Positions 10,023 to 22,529 of a stretch of DNA of 64,000 nucleotides are shown in pieces. Position 1 is the first letter of the stretch; every line of letters starts with the position of its first letter. Origin of the DNA: Chaetomium olivaceum (Eukaryota > Ascomycota > Sordariomycetes > Sordariales > Chaetomiaceae); the NCBI GenBank assembly GCA_039881045.1, contig JAYWVB010000001.1:620001-684000 (forward strand). Direction: 5' to 3'. A program made the translations under genes and the position numbers. The notes below the pieces were generated by a model that did no database searches, had not been told where the DNA came from, and saw only the letters and a program-made list of their open reading frames with translations.

Positions 10023-11927
10023 TTAAACCTCGTTACTGGGGTACTCCACCTGCGTGGTAGCATTAAACTCTTCCTTAATGCTCCTCATGCTGACGAACCG
10101 CCCCAGAATAGCGATGCTGCCCGCCTTATCGTTGGTCCCGCTCGCGCGGCTCCCGCCGAATGGCTGCTGACCCACCACAGCGCCGGTGCTCTTGCAGTTG
10201 ATATAGAAGTTGCCGGCCGCGTTGCGGAGCTTCTCCTCGGCGAAGCGCACCGCGGCACGGTCGGCCGCGAACACGGACCCGGTCAGGCCGTACTCGCTGG
10301 CCGTGTCAACCAACTCGCACGCCTGCGTAAAGGCACCGACGGGGTCCTTGCTGTCGTCGTAGACGTAGGCGGTCAAGATGGGGCCGAACAACTCCGTCGA
10401 GAAGAGCTTGTGGTCGGGCGTCTTGGCCTGGTAAATGGTCGGGTGCACAAAGTAGCCCTTCGACTTGTCATAGGTACCGCCCGTCAGCAGCTCGAGGTCC
10501 TTGTCGTTCTTCGCGTCGTCAATAACCCCCGAAAGCTTCTTGAAGGACGCCTCGTGGATGACGGGGCCGACAAAGTTCTTGTGGTCCCAGGGGTTTCCGA
10601 CGGCTAACTTCTCGGTTTCCTCAACCATACGCGCCTTGAACTGCGGCCACACGGAAGCAGGAACGTAGACACGTGAAGTGGCGCTGCACTTTTGGCCCTG
10701 GTACTCGAAGGCACCACGGACGGTCTGGATGGCAGCATTGTCTAGGTCAGCCGACGAGTGGATCAGGTGGAAGTTCTTGCCGCCGGTCTCGCCGACAATG
10801 CGTGGGTACGACTGGTAGCGGCCCTCAGCGACACCAGCACCGATCTGGCCGTACAGCTTGCGGAACACGGCGGTGCTACCCGTGTAGTGCAGCGCGGCGA
10901 ACTTCTTGTGTGCCAACACCTCCTTGGTCACCTCCTCCGGGTTGCCTGGCACGAACTGGACAACGTCCCGCGGCAAGCCGGCCTCAAGGAGGATGTTGTA
11001 CAGCAGCCAGTTGCTGGCGATGGCAGAATCGCTCGGCTTCCAGACCACTACGTTGCCCAACAAGGCCGGGAGACCGGGCAGGTTGCCGGCAATGGCTGTG
11101 AAGTTGAAGGGGCTGACGGCATAGACGAAACCCTCGAGCGGCCTGTACTCGACCCGGTTCCATACTCCCGGCGAGTTGTGCGCAGGCTGCTGGGCGTACA
11201 ACTCCTCGGCATACTGCACGTTGAAGCGGAGGAAGTCGCAGAGCTCGGCGGCAGCATCGATCTCGGCCTGCCAGGCGTTCTTGCCTTGGCCGAGCATTGT
11301 CGCGGCCATTGATGTCGTACGGGTACTTGGTGCTGATCAAGTCGGCCGCCTTGAGGAAGATGGCGGCGCGGTCTACGAACGGCAGCGACTCCCAGTCTGC
11401 CTTCGCAGCCAGTGCAGAGTCAATGGCGGTCCTGACATGCTCTGGCGATGCCTGAGAGTATGTGGCGATGGTCGTCTGGTGATCAGCCGGGTTGGCTTGC
11501 CTTTTTGTTTCGGAAGTCTTGATCTGCGTAGCGAGAGGTGTTAGTAAGGCGATTCAACTAATAACGGTTTACGAACAAGGTCTTACCTCTTTCCCGCCGA
11601 CAACAAGTGGCACCTCCAAGGTGCCCTTCTTCTGTAGGCTCTCGAGGGCCGAAGTCAAGCCCGCCCTTTGCGGTGAGTCTTTGGCATAGTGTTGCTGCCC
11701 AATGTGTCAACATCACGCATGTATGCATCATCACAATGCGGGGGTCTCGTGTTTAGACTTACGTTTGGCTCGTTGGCCACCTTGGGGATCTTGAAGGCTG
11801 CGATGGTCGACATTCTTGTGGTGCTTGGGAGCTTGGGCGTGTGCTGTAACCTGGGCTTGCTTGCAGAGAATGCAGCTCTTGTGACGCCAGAAGGCAGTGA
11901 CAAAAGTCGAAGTTGCCTCGACGCCAT
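10023..11927 (-). CDS. put2: Delta-1-pyrroline-5-carboxylate dehydrogenase, mitochondrial
   Basis: Exons 11763-11927, 11587-11694 and 10023-11523, with introns at 11695-11762 and 11524-11586, giving 590 residues, the usual length for fungal P5CDH. The enzyme oxidises P5C/glutamate semialdehyde to glutamate with NAD+, the second step of proline catabolism in the mitochondrial matrix. The N-terminus MASRQLRLLSLPSGVTRAAF is a presequence. The ALDH fold shows AVSPFNFTA, VVWKPSDSA, the general-base glutamate in GETGGKN (about E336) and the nucleophilic cysteine in GQKCSATSR (about C370). The end is VEYPSNEV. One extra base (AA on the coding strand, 11309-11310) splits KYPYDI from MAATMLGQGKNAW; removing it makes the length exact. 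A palindromic CCAAT element lies about 320 bp upstream. Confidence 0.95.
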
Positions 11928-12245
11928 GGTTATTACTTCCCAACCTTTCCTTTCAAGCCTAGATCGGTCGTGTGACGCGGTGCGAGCTCAGCTTCAGTGC
12001 GGAACGGGTTAAACCGGCAAAGAAAGGGAAAAGACGTAATGTATTTTCCCAGATTATATGCTGGTTGCAGCCACCACAGACGTGTTTGCAAGATTCGTCG
12101 AATCGCACACTCTCTACCCCTCATCCGATGTGTTGTGCATCGCTCTCTCTTGAGGAAAGAGAAGCCCATCTGTTGGATCGCTTTGCTGCGGCTTTACACA
12201 TGGAGCTCCAACCATGACTGGCGTCATGAGGGGCGGCGGGTCATC

Positions 12246-12257
12246 CATTGGCCAATG
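12246..12257. promoter_or_regulatory. Palindromic double CCAAT box
   Basis: CATTGGCCAATG is a perfect 12-bp palindrome containing CCAAT on both strands, about 320 bp upstream of the P5CDH start codon. CCAAT sites bind the HAP/AnCF complex in fungi, and proline-utilisation genes are known targets in Aspergillus. Function here is inferred from sequence and position only. Confidence 0.35.
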
Positions 12258-14042
12258 ATGACGCTTGCCGGGAGCGAGGAGATCCTTGATAAGGACCCGG
12301 CAGTCTTATCGGAGCCCGTGCTGAGAGAAATCGGCGGCTTGCAAGAGCCGAGACCGGGTTTTAACATGCCGAGTGGCTCGAAGATGCCGTTAAACTCAAG
12401 GTCACGCGGTCTTATCTGGTGTTTTCGGGCAAAATATATTGTTCTGGAACATCCGTCTCTCCGACATCGCTTCGGAGGAAAGAAGACAATTTCGGCAAAA
12501 GGTATGGAGCTTTTCCATGTATAAGTGATAGCCCGGCACCCCCTAGCCAAAAAGAACTGAGCTCGGAAGGGAAGATAGAATAAGAAGAAAGGGCAAAGGA
12601 TATCAGACAGAATGAATGGGCTAAATTTAGTAATCACGGCGTCCTTAGGCTTTCCAACGGTTTTCGTTTCGTCCCTCCAGTTAGTCCGGATTTGGTCGAC
12701 ATCTACACTTGGAGTTCGGCTTTTTTGTCCGTGGGGTGCCCGGGTACTGTAGCACCCACACTTTAACGGACCGAACTCAAAACCACAAAAATCACTTGAG
12801 CGGCTCCCCTTACCTACAATCGAGTGAGTGCCTACTGTGTCACTTCCTCCCAATCAACAACGAAGTAGGTTGTGCCATGCAGTTTGCTATTATTTGCACC
12901 CATGTGCTTAAAAGGCCGGTTTCTGGTTTCATCTGCCGGATATCGTGGATCACCAATCCCACTGCTAACCAGCCGTCAGGTAACACTAGGTACATACATC
13001 TTACCTTAGGTCATTCTTGCTGACGCCCACGGCCACCACAGGGCAAAAGTTGGTGTTGTTGGTAGAGACAATAATCAGGTCAATGACACCATGAAACATC
13101 TCCGAAGGCCGTCAAATGTAAGGTACCTACAGCAAATCAACCAATAACCACCAACCTCCGCCTTCGCCTGTAAACAACTACGATGTTGTGTCGCAAAGAA
13201 ATCACATATACACAGCTGCCTTGCTTAGTCTGGTACTACCAAGCACAAACCTGAATCATGACGCCGTCGGAATAACTTAGGATTCGGGAACAGCACCCAA
13301 GCGACAAACCCCATCAACGCCGCAGGGCAGCAGACGATGGCCCATCAGCCAGCCCACTCCCAGGTGTCTGCGCCACCTGGGCCCGAGTCGTGCATCAATA
13401 ACGTGGGCCAACCGCCAGACGACCACGACAGGAACCACAGCGCGAAAGGGCGCCGATGCCAGTGTGCATGCATGCACACATGCGGGCGATGTGAGATGAT
13501 TTTCTACTTCTGTATGATGCTGCGGCTCGGGGGCGCAGGAAGCAATGGAAGTCTGGAAAACCACGCACCAACGTTGGGTTGCCAACGTTACAGTAGAGTC
13601 AGCCTGTACGGCCTTTTGGTGAGTCATTATGTGTACCTGTATTCTCATATTCAATAGACAAGATGAAGAAGTTATGAAAGTGAATGTGGAAGAGTAGTGT
13701 TTTTCCTCTCCCTTTCTGTTAAGAGTGTCCCCTCGAGTTACTTGATATCTTACGCAGCCTTAAAATCCATATCCTATCACATCGTTTCTCATCTAAACCG
13801 GCAACTCTTCGTAGTGGGACATGCTGACGTTTCCCGACATCGCCTCCGCCGTCGATGCAACCAGGAAACAGTTGGGATAGATGCCACACAAACACATCCG
13901 AACCCAATGAACCCGCATTACGCAAACCCGTGCTACACCACGCTGCTGAGATGATGCAGGTTCCGTTTGCGCACATCATCGCATCGGTACAGCAGACGAT
14001 GGGGTGGGCACCACACAGAGCGGCACAGCACGCTCATCGCCC

Positions 14043-14067
14043 ATGTATGTATGTATGTATGTATGTA
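14043..14067. repeat. (ATGT)n microsatellite
   Basis: Six perfect ATGT units in intergenic DNA. Confidence 0.9.
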
Positions 14068-14102
14068 CCCCTTCGGTTCGGGGGCAGCAGCTGGTGTGGT
14101 TG

Positions 14103-14130
14103 CACACACACACACGCACACACGCACACC
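14103..14130. repeat. (CA)n microsatellite, interrupted
   Basis: A CA tract with two CG interruptions. A second CA tract of about nine units lies at 14245-14263. Confidence 0.85.
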
Positions 14131-17100
14131 CTCACGGACAACAGCATCGACGAATCTCACAGGCCCGCGCGCCCGCCTGCCCTGAAAGCTTTTGAAGACT
14201 GCGCCTCTCTTTGGGTTGCTACCACGGGTCAGCATCACGGCCCAACACACACACACACACACAAGGCTCGGTTTCCAGATGTTTCCCTATGCATGCAAGA
14301 ACGCGCCTCGATCTTGCAGCACCGGGGTTGTCATGTGATCTGCCATGTGCAGGAGCTGTCGTGATACTCCCCCCATGGCCTTCCCGAACCAGTGTGGATG
14401 ATGGACTCGGGGCGGATGACCTGGCGTGTGGGGATTAAGAAGTTGGGATCGGATTCCTGGTCCCCTGGGAACGCATCATCACTCTACTCGAAACTGTGTC
14501 AGCATGTCAGCAGTGTTTTGTTTTCCGTTTGGAAGCTTGTTGTGCTCCCCAAACCAGGCAAGGTTCAGTAGTGTGTAAGAGCGTGTTTTGACATCTGCCG
14601 AAGAACCCGCGATGGTGGAGGGTATCCGGAGAACGTAGGGTGGTCAGCGACGAGGTCTGTGAGCCGGTCCCGTAACCTGTTAGCTTGGTGGTGTAACAGG
14701 CAGGTTCCAGGAATCTGGTAGAGGCAAATGCCGTGGCCTCGAATTCGCATGAACCAGTTGTTGGAGATCGCAGGGCTGAGTGGAGAGAGGTCGGCCCCGA
14801 GCCGTCTCGAATAAACGACCGTGGAGAGATGGACCAACGAGATCGGATACCAGCTCCAGAACATGGTTGTCATCCAAAACAACATGAAGCGGTCATGACG
14901 ATGAGGTGTATCCAATCCCGGGATCTTCCGCGCAGAATTGTCATACAACCACCCTCATAGCATCCACCAAGCCCACCCGGTAGTCGACCCAACAGCTCCC
15001 TTTCGGATTGCATGAGTTAGACAACGAGGTGGTGAGCCACCATCTTCTTCCCGGAGTTTCAGCTCTCCCCGTGAGCCCGACGAATCAAATCCGCCGAGAC
15101 AAGCTCCGAAGCGTGTTCCGGACTCGGCATGGTAACCAACCCCGCAAGACGAACCAGTTGCGGGACGGAGGTGCCTGGATCCAAAAAAGGTGTAATGCAC
15201 GGGGTGAGCCTTATCCGGGGCTGAACAGATGTCTTGCATCTGGTGTAGCTGATTGGTTTCTGAGCTCGATCTGTCGGCCCTCACATTCCTGGCCACGTCA
15301 CAGAGGAACTCCTGCGGCCCTGCGGGGTGGCCCCTCTTTTGAAGTTTCGAGCATTGCTGGGGCATGAATGGCTCGGTGATGGGTGAGGATGGGGGCGGCC
15401 CGTCGGTGTCCACCCTGAACCTCGAAGGAGAGAGAACGGGAGAAGGTCGAGAAAGAACTCAAGGAAGATTGACGGGTCCTCCCACCCATTCCCCTCGAAG
15501 GGACTGGCTGGAAATGAGGGCATCGGGCTGAGATGAGCTCTGGAGGTTCCTAGCCCCATGATGTGCCTTTTTGGGGGAATTCCGCAAGCGCCCAAGATTG
15601 ATTTGCATCACTCCATCGATATCATGCCGGTCGGAACAAGCGGGGCGAGATATGAGTGGGAGTATCACGATTGCGGGGTGGTTACCATCGCATAATCCCG
15701 CTTGAGACACACTTGCGAGGTTTGTCTTTTATTTTTTGCGTGCCAGCAACGGCGAATCCCATCAAGCCACTCGGGAGACGGTAAGCCAAAAGAGCGGAAA
15801 CAGGTCTGACCCCAAGCCTCTTGATAGGTATTTCACAGCTTGGAATAGCTCCCGAATGGTTGAGCGAAAACAAAACCATGACTCGGGATGCTTTGTTGCC
15901 GTCGCAGATCTCTAAGGCCGAGGGACCGTGCTACATGTACGAAAAGGTTGTGCAGCAGGACGGCAGCAAGCGCCTTCATCTGGGGGCACGGTCTGATGAC
16001 AAAACCCGAGTAGCATTCCGACTGGTGTCGCCTGCCGCTCCGGCGGCTGCTAAGCGCAAGGACGCTTCTTGCTTCGTGACGAGAGGTCGATTGTGCTGCA
16101 GCGCACGGTCTGCTTCCAAATCGACAAGCCTGTTGGTTTTCCATCCGCCATGGCGGCTGCAGCGGAAGAGAGACTTTCCGCTTTGTAGGTAGTAGTTGTT
16201 GAAAATGAGAAGAGACAAAAATACGATCACGACAGCGGCTTTGTTCCGGCTTGGTTTTCTCGGATTCTTCTAGTGCGACAACAACCCTCCACAGAGTCGG
16301 TCTTCTACATCAAGAGCCCTGTCAGAACGGTGAATACGAAGGCGTTGGTTGGCTGCCACTTTGGACGGCATGCAGGAACCATCTCCAAAAGAGAACTGGA
16401 CGAAGTTGAGGTGCCATTGGATTTTTGTTAGCGTGTGGTCTCAAGCGAACCTGGAAGCGGTTCCTGGCAGGTTCGGCAGGCTCGCTCGCAGGGTTCTGGG
16501 CACCTCAGGGCACTCAGGGCCCGCCTGTTTCTGGAAAGGCGATCCCCCGCTTCGGAGGGCGCACAGACCACTTGACCGATCCACTGCTCCCCGGTAATTA
16601 CGGGAATTTACAGGGATCTCAAAGTTTCAGGAACAGAAACAACGAACGCACTCTCCACTTCACAAGCATCTTGCAGGGCACCAAGGCCCTTCACCGCTTC
16701 CTGACCGCCGCTCCCGACGAGAGAAAAATTCCTCACAAATGCCCGAGACACGATACACACCACGACACGAGGCAAGTCTTGTCGCAGACTTCGGGTTTTT
16801 AATGGGGTGACAAATCCTCAAACCCCGCTGATCTTGCGGACTCGAACTCGAATCCGTCGAGTCTCTCGGGTATTCGTATGTGTGTACGAAGTACATACAT
16901 GGCTCAAGCGAGCCAGCCCGGAAACCGAGGGTAGATTGTTTGTGCTTGCTCGAGATACAGATTAATGTTCGTTACCACTGCAGCCGCAAACTCATCCGAC
17001 GTTTCCGAGCGGCCTCTTTGCTCCATTCAATTCTGCCATGGATTCTGCCATCCTGTATCCATAGCTCGGTCTGCCCAATGCGCAGGCACAAGTCAATCCA

Positions 17101-18369
17101 TGTGCACGCCATGTGTGCTGGTAAATGTCACCATTCCCCGATCTTCCCCCCCCTTTCCGCAGTTTTTCTTGGTATTGTGCGTGTACCAGCGTACCAACCC
17201 TGTCCCTGGCCCTGACTGCCCTGACTGGACGGGGGTCTGTCGCCGAGACCGTTGATTGCCCTGTTTGGCTGGCCCAAGTGCCCAGCCACCAACGCACCCA
17301 CCACATCTGCAAGCACTTGCTGCAACTTTGCTGCAACACACGCCAATCCCCAGCGATAAGGCCCGGGTTAGTCAAGACAGCGGCGTTTCAGAAACCTGCG
17401 CGGCAGCCCGCGGATCGGTTTCCCTTCTTTCCTTGGACAATTCTAGTAATGGTTGTGTGCCTCTCTCGATGCTGTCCGTTGGTAACGGCCGCCGCCAACA
17501 CACCGCACCCAGGGCTCAGCCAATTTCAGCCATTTCACGCCATTGTCCGCCATTCTCCGCCATTCCCAAGCCCGTCACAGCCATCACAGCCATCACAGCC
17601 CATCATTGCCCCGGCTGCACGCCTCTTTCCCAATGCACGTCGTTCCCACTAGCGTGCGTTGAGCCCGCACATTGACACACCACCGTGGCACCCAAAGTGG
17701 TTCCCAGCCCCAGCCTGGACGGCGGCCATGGTGCGCTGCGTGGGTACGTCGGTACGTGGGTACACGTGTGTGTGTGGGCGGGCAGGCATGGGGGGTAACG
17801 AGAAGGGGAGGCGGGGGGGCTACGCCAACTTGACCTGACCCAACCCAGTCCGGTGTGGGTGTGGACTGCGGACTGTGGAGTGGGCTCGAGCACACGGGGT
17901 ATATCTGCCGACTCGCCCATCTTTCCACGTCCAGGATATTTTTATGATGGCTCGGCAGGCCACCCTCCCTCCTCCTCACCGTCCCGTGGTGACCCCCATC
18001 TTTATCTCTAATAAGGGCATCTGGATATAGACGCGGGAGCTTCCCTCTCCGTCTACTTCTAGTCCTTCGTTCCCGCTCGAGGTCCCGCCGACTCGAACCA
18101 AGGCCTTCGTGCCCCCCGGACCGATGCCCGTACAGCTTCTCGAGCTGTTGGGTCTCTTAGTCTGAGTTGCTTGACCACGTTTGTCTCCCATCTCCATTCT
18201 TGACAATTACCTCTCTTCCACCTTGCACCGTGCTGCCCAGCTTTCGAAAGAGGCATATCCGAGCTTGTGCCCACCCAATGGCTACCTAGCATCGGGGTAT
18301 GCTGTCTTCCCTCGACCCCTCATCCCGCCTCCTCCAAGACCACCATCTGTCCCCGGGAATGTATGTACC

Positions 18370-19735
18370 ATGACCCGGTTGTCAATGCTGCTGGTGCTGC
18401 TTTGCACGACAGTGTTGGGATGGCTGGTCGCGGCGTTGCCGGTGGTGTCTCGTGGTCTGGGCCAGCACTCGGAAGTTCGAGCTGGGCTCTTGATCGAGCC
18501 CCGACAATGGAAGGGTCCACCTCCGTGGTTGATTCCGAGCACCGAAGCAGCGACAACGACACTAACTCTTTCGGTCCCAGGAGCAACAGGACCGCCCTCG
18601 CCCACTTTCTCCGGCCCTCCGGCTAGCGCTGTACCGCTATCTACGGGCGTACACACTGCCACCCCAGATGCTGGCAACTCGCTGTCTTCGAGCACGGTAG
18701 ACCGGCAATCGTCTGGAGAAGGCCCTACGACCGATACTATGCCCACAGACACCACCAACTTCTCAACCGGAACCCCGTCCGCGACTGATATTTCTGAGCC
18801 TTCGAATGAGGGCGACTCTGGAATCGGGAGCCACAGGACGCTCGTCATCAGCCTGAGCACCATCCTCCCGGCGGTGGGGTTGACGTTGATACTAGCTGGT
18901 TTATTTCTATGGCGGAGAAGGCGGCAACGCCGGCTGCCTTTCCTCTCACGTGGCGTCTCGCCCATCGACGACGACGAGATCGAGAGATGGAAATCGCCCA
19001 GGGATCCTGAGAAGGCCCCATTCCAGGGCGGGGATACCGACGTGGAGGCCGACGCAGCCTTCAACAAAGAGACAGGTGCTCCGTCGCACGCGAAGCACCC
19101 GTCGACAAGCTCTGTGAAGAAGCCGCCGAGCGTGATCGTCTACAACCGACCGCACGACGTACAAGGGACCCGCCAGTCAACCGACGCCGAGTCCCGCCGC
19201 TCCTTCGCCCAGAACCATCCGGCCTACAGCGGCAAGACCAGCTTCGACAAGGCCCTCCCGCAGACCCCCATCCAAGCCCGAGCCCCCAATGCCCGCGCGG
19301 GACTGACAGACGAGTCCGTCCCCTGCGACGAGCCCTTCATCTTCAGCCCCAAGCGCGTCCCCTCCCGCCGCCTCTCCAAGCTCCCGCCCAGCTCGGCCAT
19401 GGGCCGAAGCAGAGCCCAGCGCCCGAGCCCGCAGCTCGCGCAGCAGCACCCGCAGTTTTGGCGAGTACTACTACGCTTCCGGCGGCGGGTCGAGGACCGG
19501 GTCCGACCTGGAGCTCTCGCCCCGGTACTCACATGATCATGCACAGCACCATCATCGTAGCAGCAGGGAGCACTCGAGGAGCCATAGCGGGCCCCGCGGC
19601 AGTCACTCAAGGGTGTACTCGTCGTCCTCGATCCCGCCGAGGCTGTCCTTTGGGGATGAGGTGCTGCTTGGGGGGCTGTCGCCGGCCCGTCCGAGGTTTC
19701 CCGGTGAGGCTGAGATTGGGAGGGCTATTGGCTAG
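18370..19735 (+). CDS. Single-pass Ser/Thr-rich membrane protein, sensor-like
   Basis: Single exon, 454 residues after one correction. The ATG at 18370 opens a signal peptide (MTRLSMLLVLLCTTVLGWLV), followed by about 130 residues of Ser/Thr/Pro-rich ectodomain that would be O-glycosylated. A membrane span follows (LSTILPAVGLTLILAGLFLW) with an Arg-rich cytoplasmic stop (RRRRQRR). The ~250-residue cytoplasmic tail is basic, Ser/Pro-rich and includes FDKALPQTP. The frame changes once: a base is extra somewhere in 19405-19459, most simply in the ccc at 19415-19417. After that the tail reads FGEYYYASGGGSRTGSD and ends with EAEIGRAIG at TAG 19733. The architecture is like Mid2/Wsc-type cell-wall sensors, but no cysteine-rich WSC domain is present, so the role is inference only. 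Confidence 0.7.
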
Positions 19736-21214
19736 GGAGTTCGGTACAACCCACACATTCTGTTAACGACCGTGTAAGGCTGGGCTATCCGTGCCTTCAT
19801 GCTTAGCTACCTTACACTCTTCACCAGGCTCGGGGGCTGAACCCCCTAGCGCCAAACTGTTTTGCTTTTCATCTGACTCTTCTTTCTCCCTGCGAGGCTG
19901 ACTCCAGCGGAGCGGCTCGAGGGGTGTGGGTGAGCAACTTGCTCATCAGGGGGGCTCGAGGCCTTTTTTTTCTTTTTCTTTTCGGATCGCTAGATCAGTG
20001 TTATGATTGACGAAGATGATGGATATACCCCGACTAGCGCTTGAGGAAAGGAGAACATTGTTTCTCGACGGCCTGGACCGGCCAATCTACTTGGACGGAT
20101 GAATAGCTCCCTGTTACGTTACTAGCAGAATGACACACACTGATGGTGCTTTTTGAAAGCCCATCAGGTGGAAGAATGCGACTCAATCATCCATCAAACT
20201 AGCCCTACTAAGACACTCACATCCCGTCTTGTTGCCACTATCACAACCTGTATGTGTCGGTACGTATGTGTGAACACCAAAATAGTCGACCTTCCGACCA
20301 GATCCGGAATCCGATGCGCAACACCCACACTCCAGATCCAGAGACGCCGTCCCATTGTGATGAGACATTTTAGCTTGCATGCAGACAGCTCTACCCCGTC
20401 AAATAGGAGGCCTTCCTGCTCCGAAACCTGAAACTGTGGGCTTCTGGGGCCGGAGCGGGGGGAGGCGGGAATGCGGATCTGGGATCGGGTTGAGGAATGC
20501 TAGTGCTAGTGAGCGAGTGGCGTTTCTAACCTTGGATTTGAGAGGGCGTTTTAAGTGATTGAAAGGTGGGGGGGATGTCAAGAGCACCACGAGGGCTGAG
20601 AAAAAGAAAGAATATACAGATTACAGTAGTTATGTCTGTTCGAGTTAGAAGATTGAGCCCCTATTCTTGGTCAAATCATCACTCCTGAGTCAACCCTAAC
20701 CCTTCCCAGTACACAATCTCTCACAAAAGCAAATCTATCGTGAGATATTTGGGTGTGATGAGGGGTATCCATGATTTATTATAATGAGCAGTTGCGTAAA
20801 AAGAGCATGATACACTTGGTTTTTAGGGATGACCAAAAAACACAAGTTGTGAGGATGTCGAAGAAGAGAAGAAGAGGAGAGGGGTCCAATAGGTCAATCA
20901 ACCACTTGTAACTCCCTGCAATGAAGCTATGACCCCTACCTAGTTAAACCCATTTACGCGTTCAATTAACAGCGCGACGCGCCACAATTTTGACTTCCTT
21001 CTCCACAACTGACCGCTACCCTGCCTGTAACTCCAGAACTGCGACCTGCAAGTCACAAGTGACGACTACCAAGCCAGACCGGTATTCACAAGCAATTGAC
21101 TACTCTGTGTCATAATCAGTTAGTTGCATTGCGAAACTACCGAACCAACCACGATATCATCATCTCCCACACAACGTCCCATATCTCCCACCGATATCCA
21201 GGCAGCCGCCCGCC
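19736..21214. other. Intergenic region upstream of dpb4
   Basis: The 3' flank of the membrane-protein gene and the promoter of dpb4. It includes a T-rich pyrimidine tract at about 19960-19983. Open frames are short and unconvincing. Confidence 0.5.
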
Positions 21215-22529
21215 ATGCCCTCGCGTAAGAGCGATGCTCGCCGGAGCGACGTGACCATGGCAAGATTCGTGGTCGCCGACGAAGACAGCACCATGGCTAC
21301 AGAGTCCCCCGCCCCGGAACCAGCAGCACCGGCGGCGTCAGCAACAGCAGAGCCCTCCGTATCTGGTTCAACACCCGGCCCGCAACAGTCCGGCGATAAG
21401 AAAGACAAGGACAAGGAAAGGGAAAGAGAGCGGGAGAGGGAGAGGGAGAGGGATACGCTGACGATCGAGGTATGCATGGCCGTCTAGGAGTTAGGTCGCG
21501 GATAAGGCTAACGGGGTAGGGCTGTAGGACCTAACGCTGCCCAAGTCCATCATCACCCGGCTGGCAAAGGGCGTGCTACCGCCCAACACACAGATACAAG
21601 CCAACGCCATACTGGCTTTGACCAAGAGCGCAACGGTGTTTATTAGCCACCTAGCCAACGCGTACGTCTCCTTCACCACCGCAACCCCTCATATCTCGGA
21701 GGGGTTTTATCTAACATAGACCACATACAGCGCCAACGATTTCACAGTCGGCTCCAACAAGAAAACAATCAACCCCGCCGACGTCTTCAAAGCCCTCGAC
21801 GAGATTGAGTACGGTTTCATGCGCGAGCGTCTCGAGGCCGAGTTTGCCAGTACGCAATCCTCTTCAACCCCCCCCCCCTGTCCCACCCCAACCCAACCCC
21901 CAACTAACCACACAATAAAACAACCTCCAGAATTCAACGAAGTCCAAACCTCCAAACGCTCCACCTACCGCAAAAAAGTCGCCGCCGCCAAAAAGGCCAC
22001 CGGCGCTCCCGGCAGCAGCGCCTCCGACCCGGCCAACCAGTCCATGACCACCGACGCCGGCATCGCCGCCGACGCGTCCCTGCTGAGCATGGGCGGTGGG
22101 GAGGATGGTGATGGGGATGAGACCGAGGTCGATCGTAGTTTGTTGTCCGAGAGGTCGCCTGCTCCTCCTCCTCCTCCGGGTGCGGGTGCGGATGGGCGCG
22201 TGGCGAAGAAGGCGAGGCTGGATCCCACCACGGCTGCTGCTGCTGCTGCCGCTGGTGCGGCTGTGGCGGGTGGGGCTGGGGCTGGGTCAAGGATGGAGGT
22301 GGATGGGGAGGAGGAGGAGGAGGTTTCGGATGCGGAGACTGTACCGGAGGAGGAGGAGGAGGAAGAGGAAGAAGAGGAGGACGATGAGGAGGAAGAGGAG
22401 GACGAGGTCGAAGAGGAGGAGGATGAGGAGGAGGAGGATGGGGAGGATGGAGAGGGGAGGGGGGATGAGCTGGAGGAGCGGGCGAAGAGGGTGGATGAGG
22501 ATGAGGCGCTGGATGATGATAGTGATTAG
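21215..22529 (+). CDS. dpb4: DNA polymerase epsilon histone-fold subunit (Dpb4)
   Basis: Exons 21215-21469, 21528-21661, 21731-21849 and 21931-22529, with no frame correction needed; 368 residues. A disordered N-terminus (85 residues, ending in alternating Arg-Glu) precedes an NF-YB-like histone fold at ~86-170: LPKSIITRLAKGVLPPN, then ANAILALTKSATVFISHLAN, NDFTVGSNKKTINPADVF and ALDEIEYGFM. The tail contains a KARLD segment, an Ala run and a long Glu/Asp tract ending DEALDDDSD. Dpb4 pairs with Dpb3 in the polymerase epsilon holoenzyme (leading strand, histone handling) and, in yeast, also with Dls1 in the ISW2/CHRAC remodeller. The length is greater than yeast Dpb4 mainly because of the low-complexity ends. 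Confidence 0.9.

Larger units (their letters stand above)
11928..18369. other. 6.4-kb gene-poor region
   Basis: The left end is the P5CDH promoter and the right end the leader of the membrane-protein gene (a TATATC motif lies at about 17900). Between them I recognise no gene. The longest open frames (about 209 codons leftward at 12224-12853, about 175 rightward near 12.0-12.5 and 17.1-17.7 kb) overlap frames on the other strand and show no domain or composition bias. Simple repeats occur at 14.04-14.26 kb. Near 17.53-17.61 kb are loose GCCATT and CACAGCCAT reiterations. Non-coding transcripts are possible but not visible. Confidence 0.5.

Noticed and set aside
12224..12853. 209-codon leftward open frame upstream of P5CDH
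   Set aside because: No recognisable family; it overlaps a rightward frame and covers the likely promoter of P5CDH, including the CCAAT palindrome.
14043..14263. Possible CRISPR-like spaced repeats
   Set aside because: These are simple ATGT and CA microsatellites in a eukaryotic genome, without spacers.
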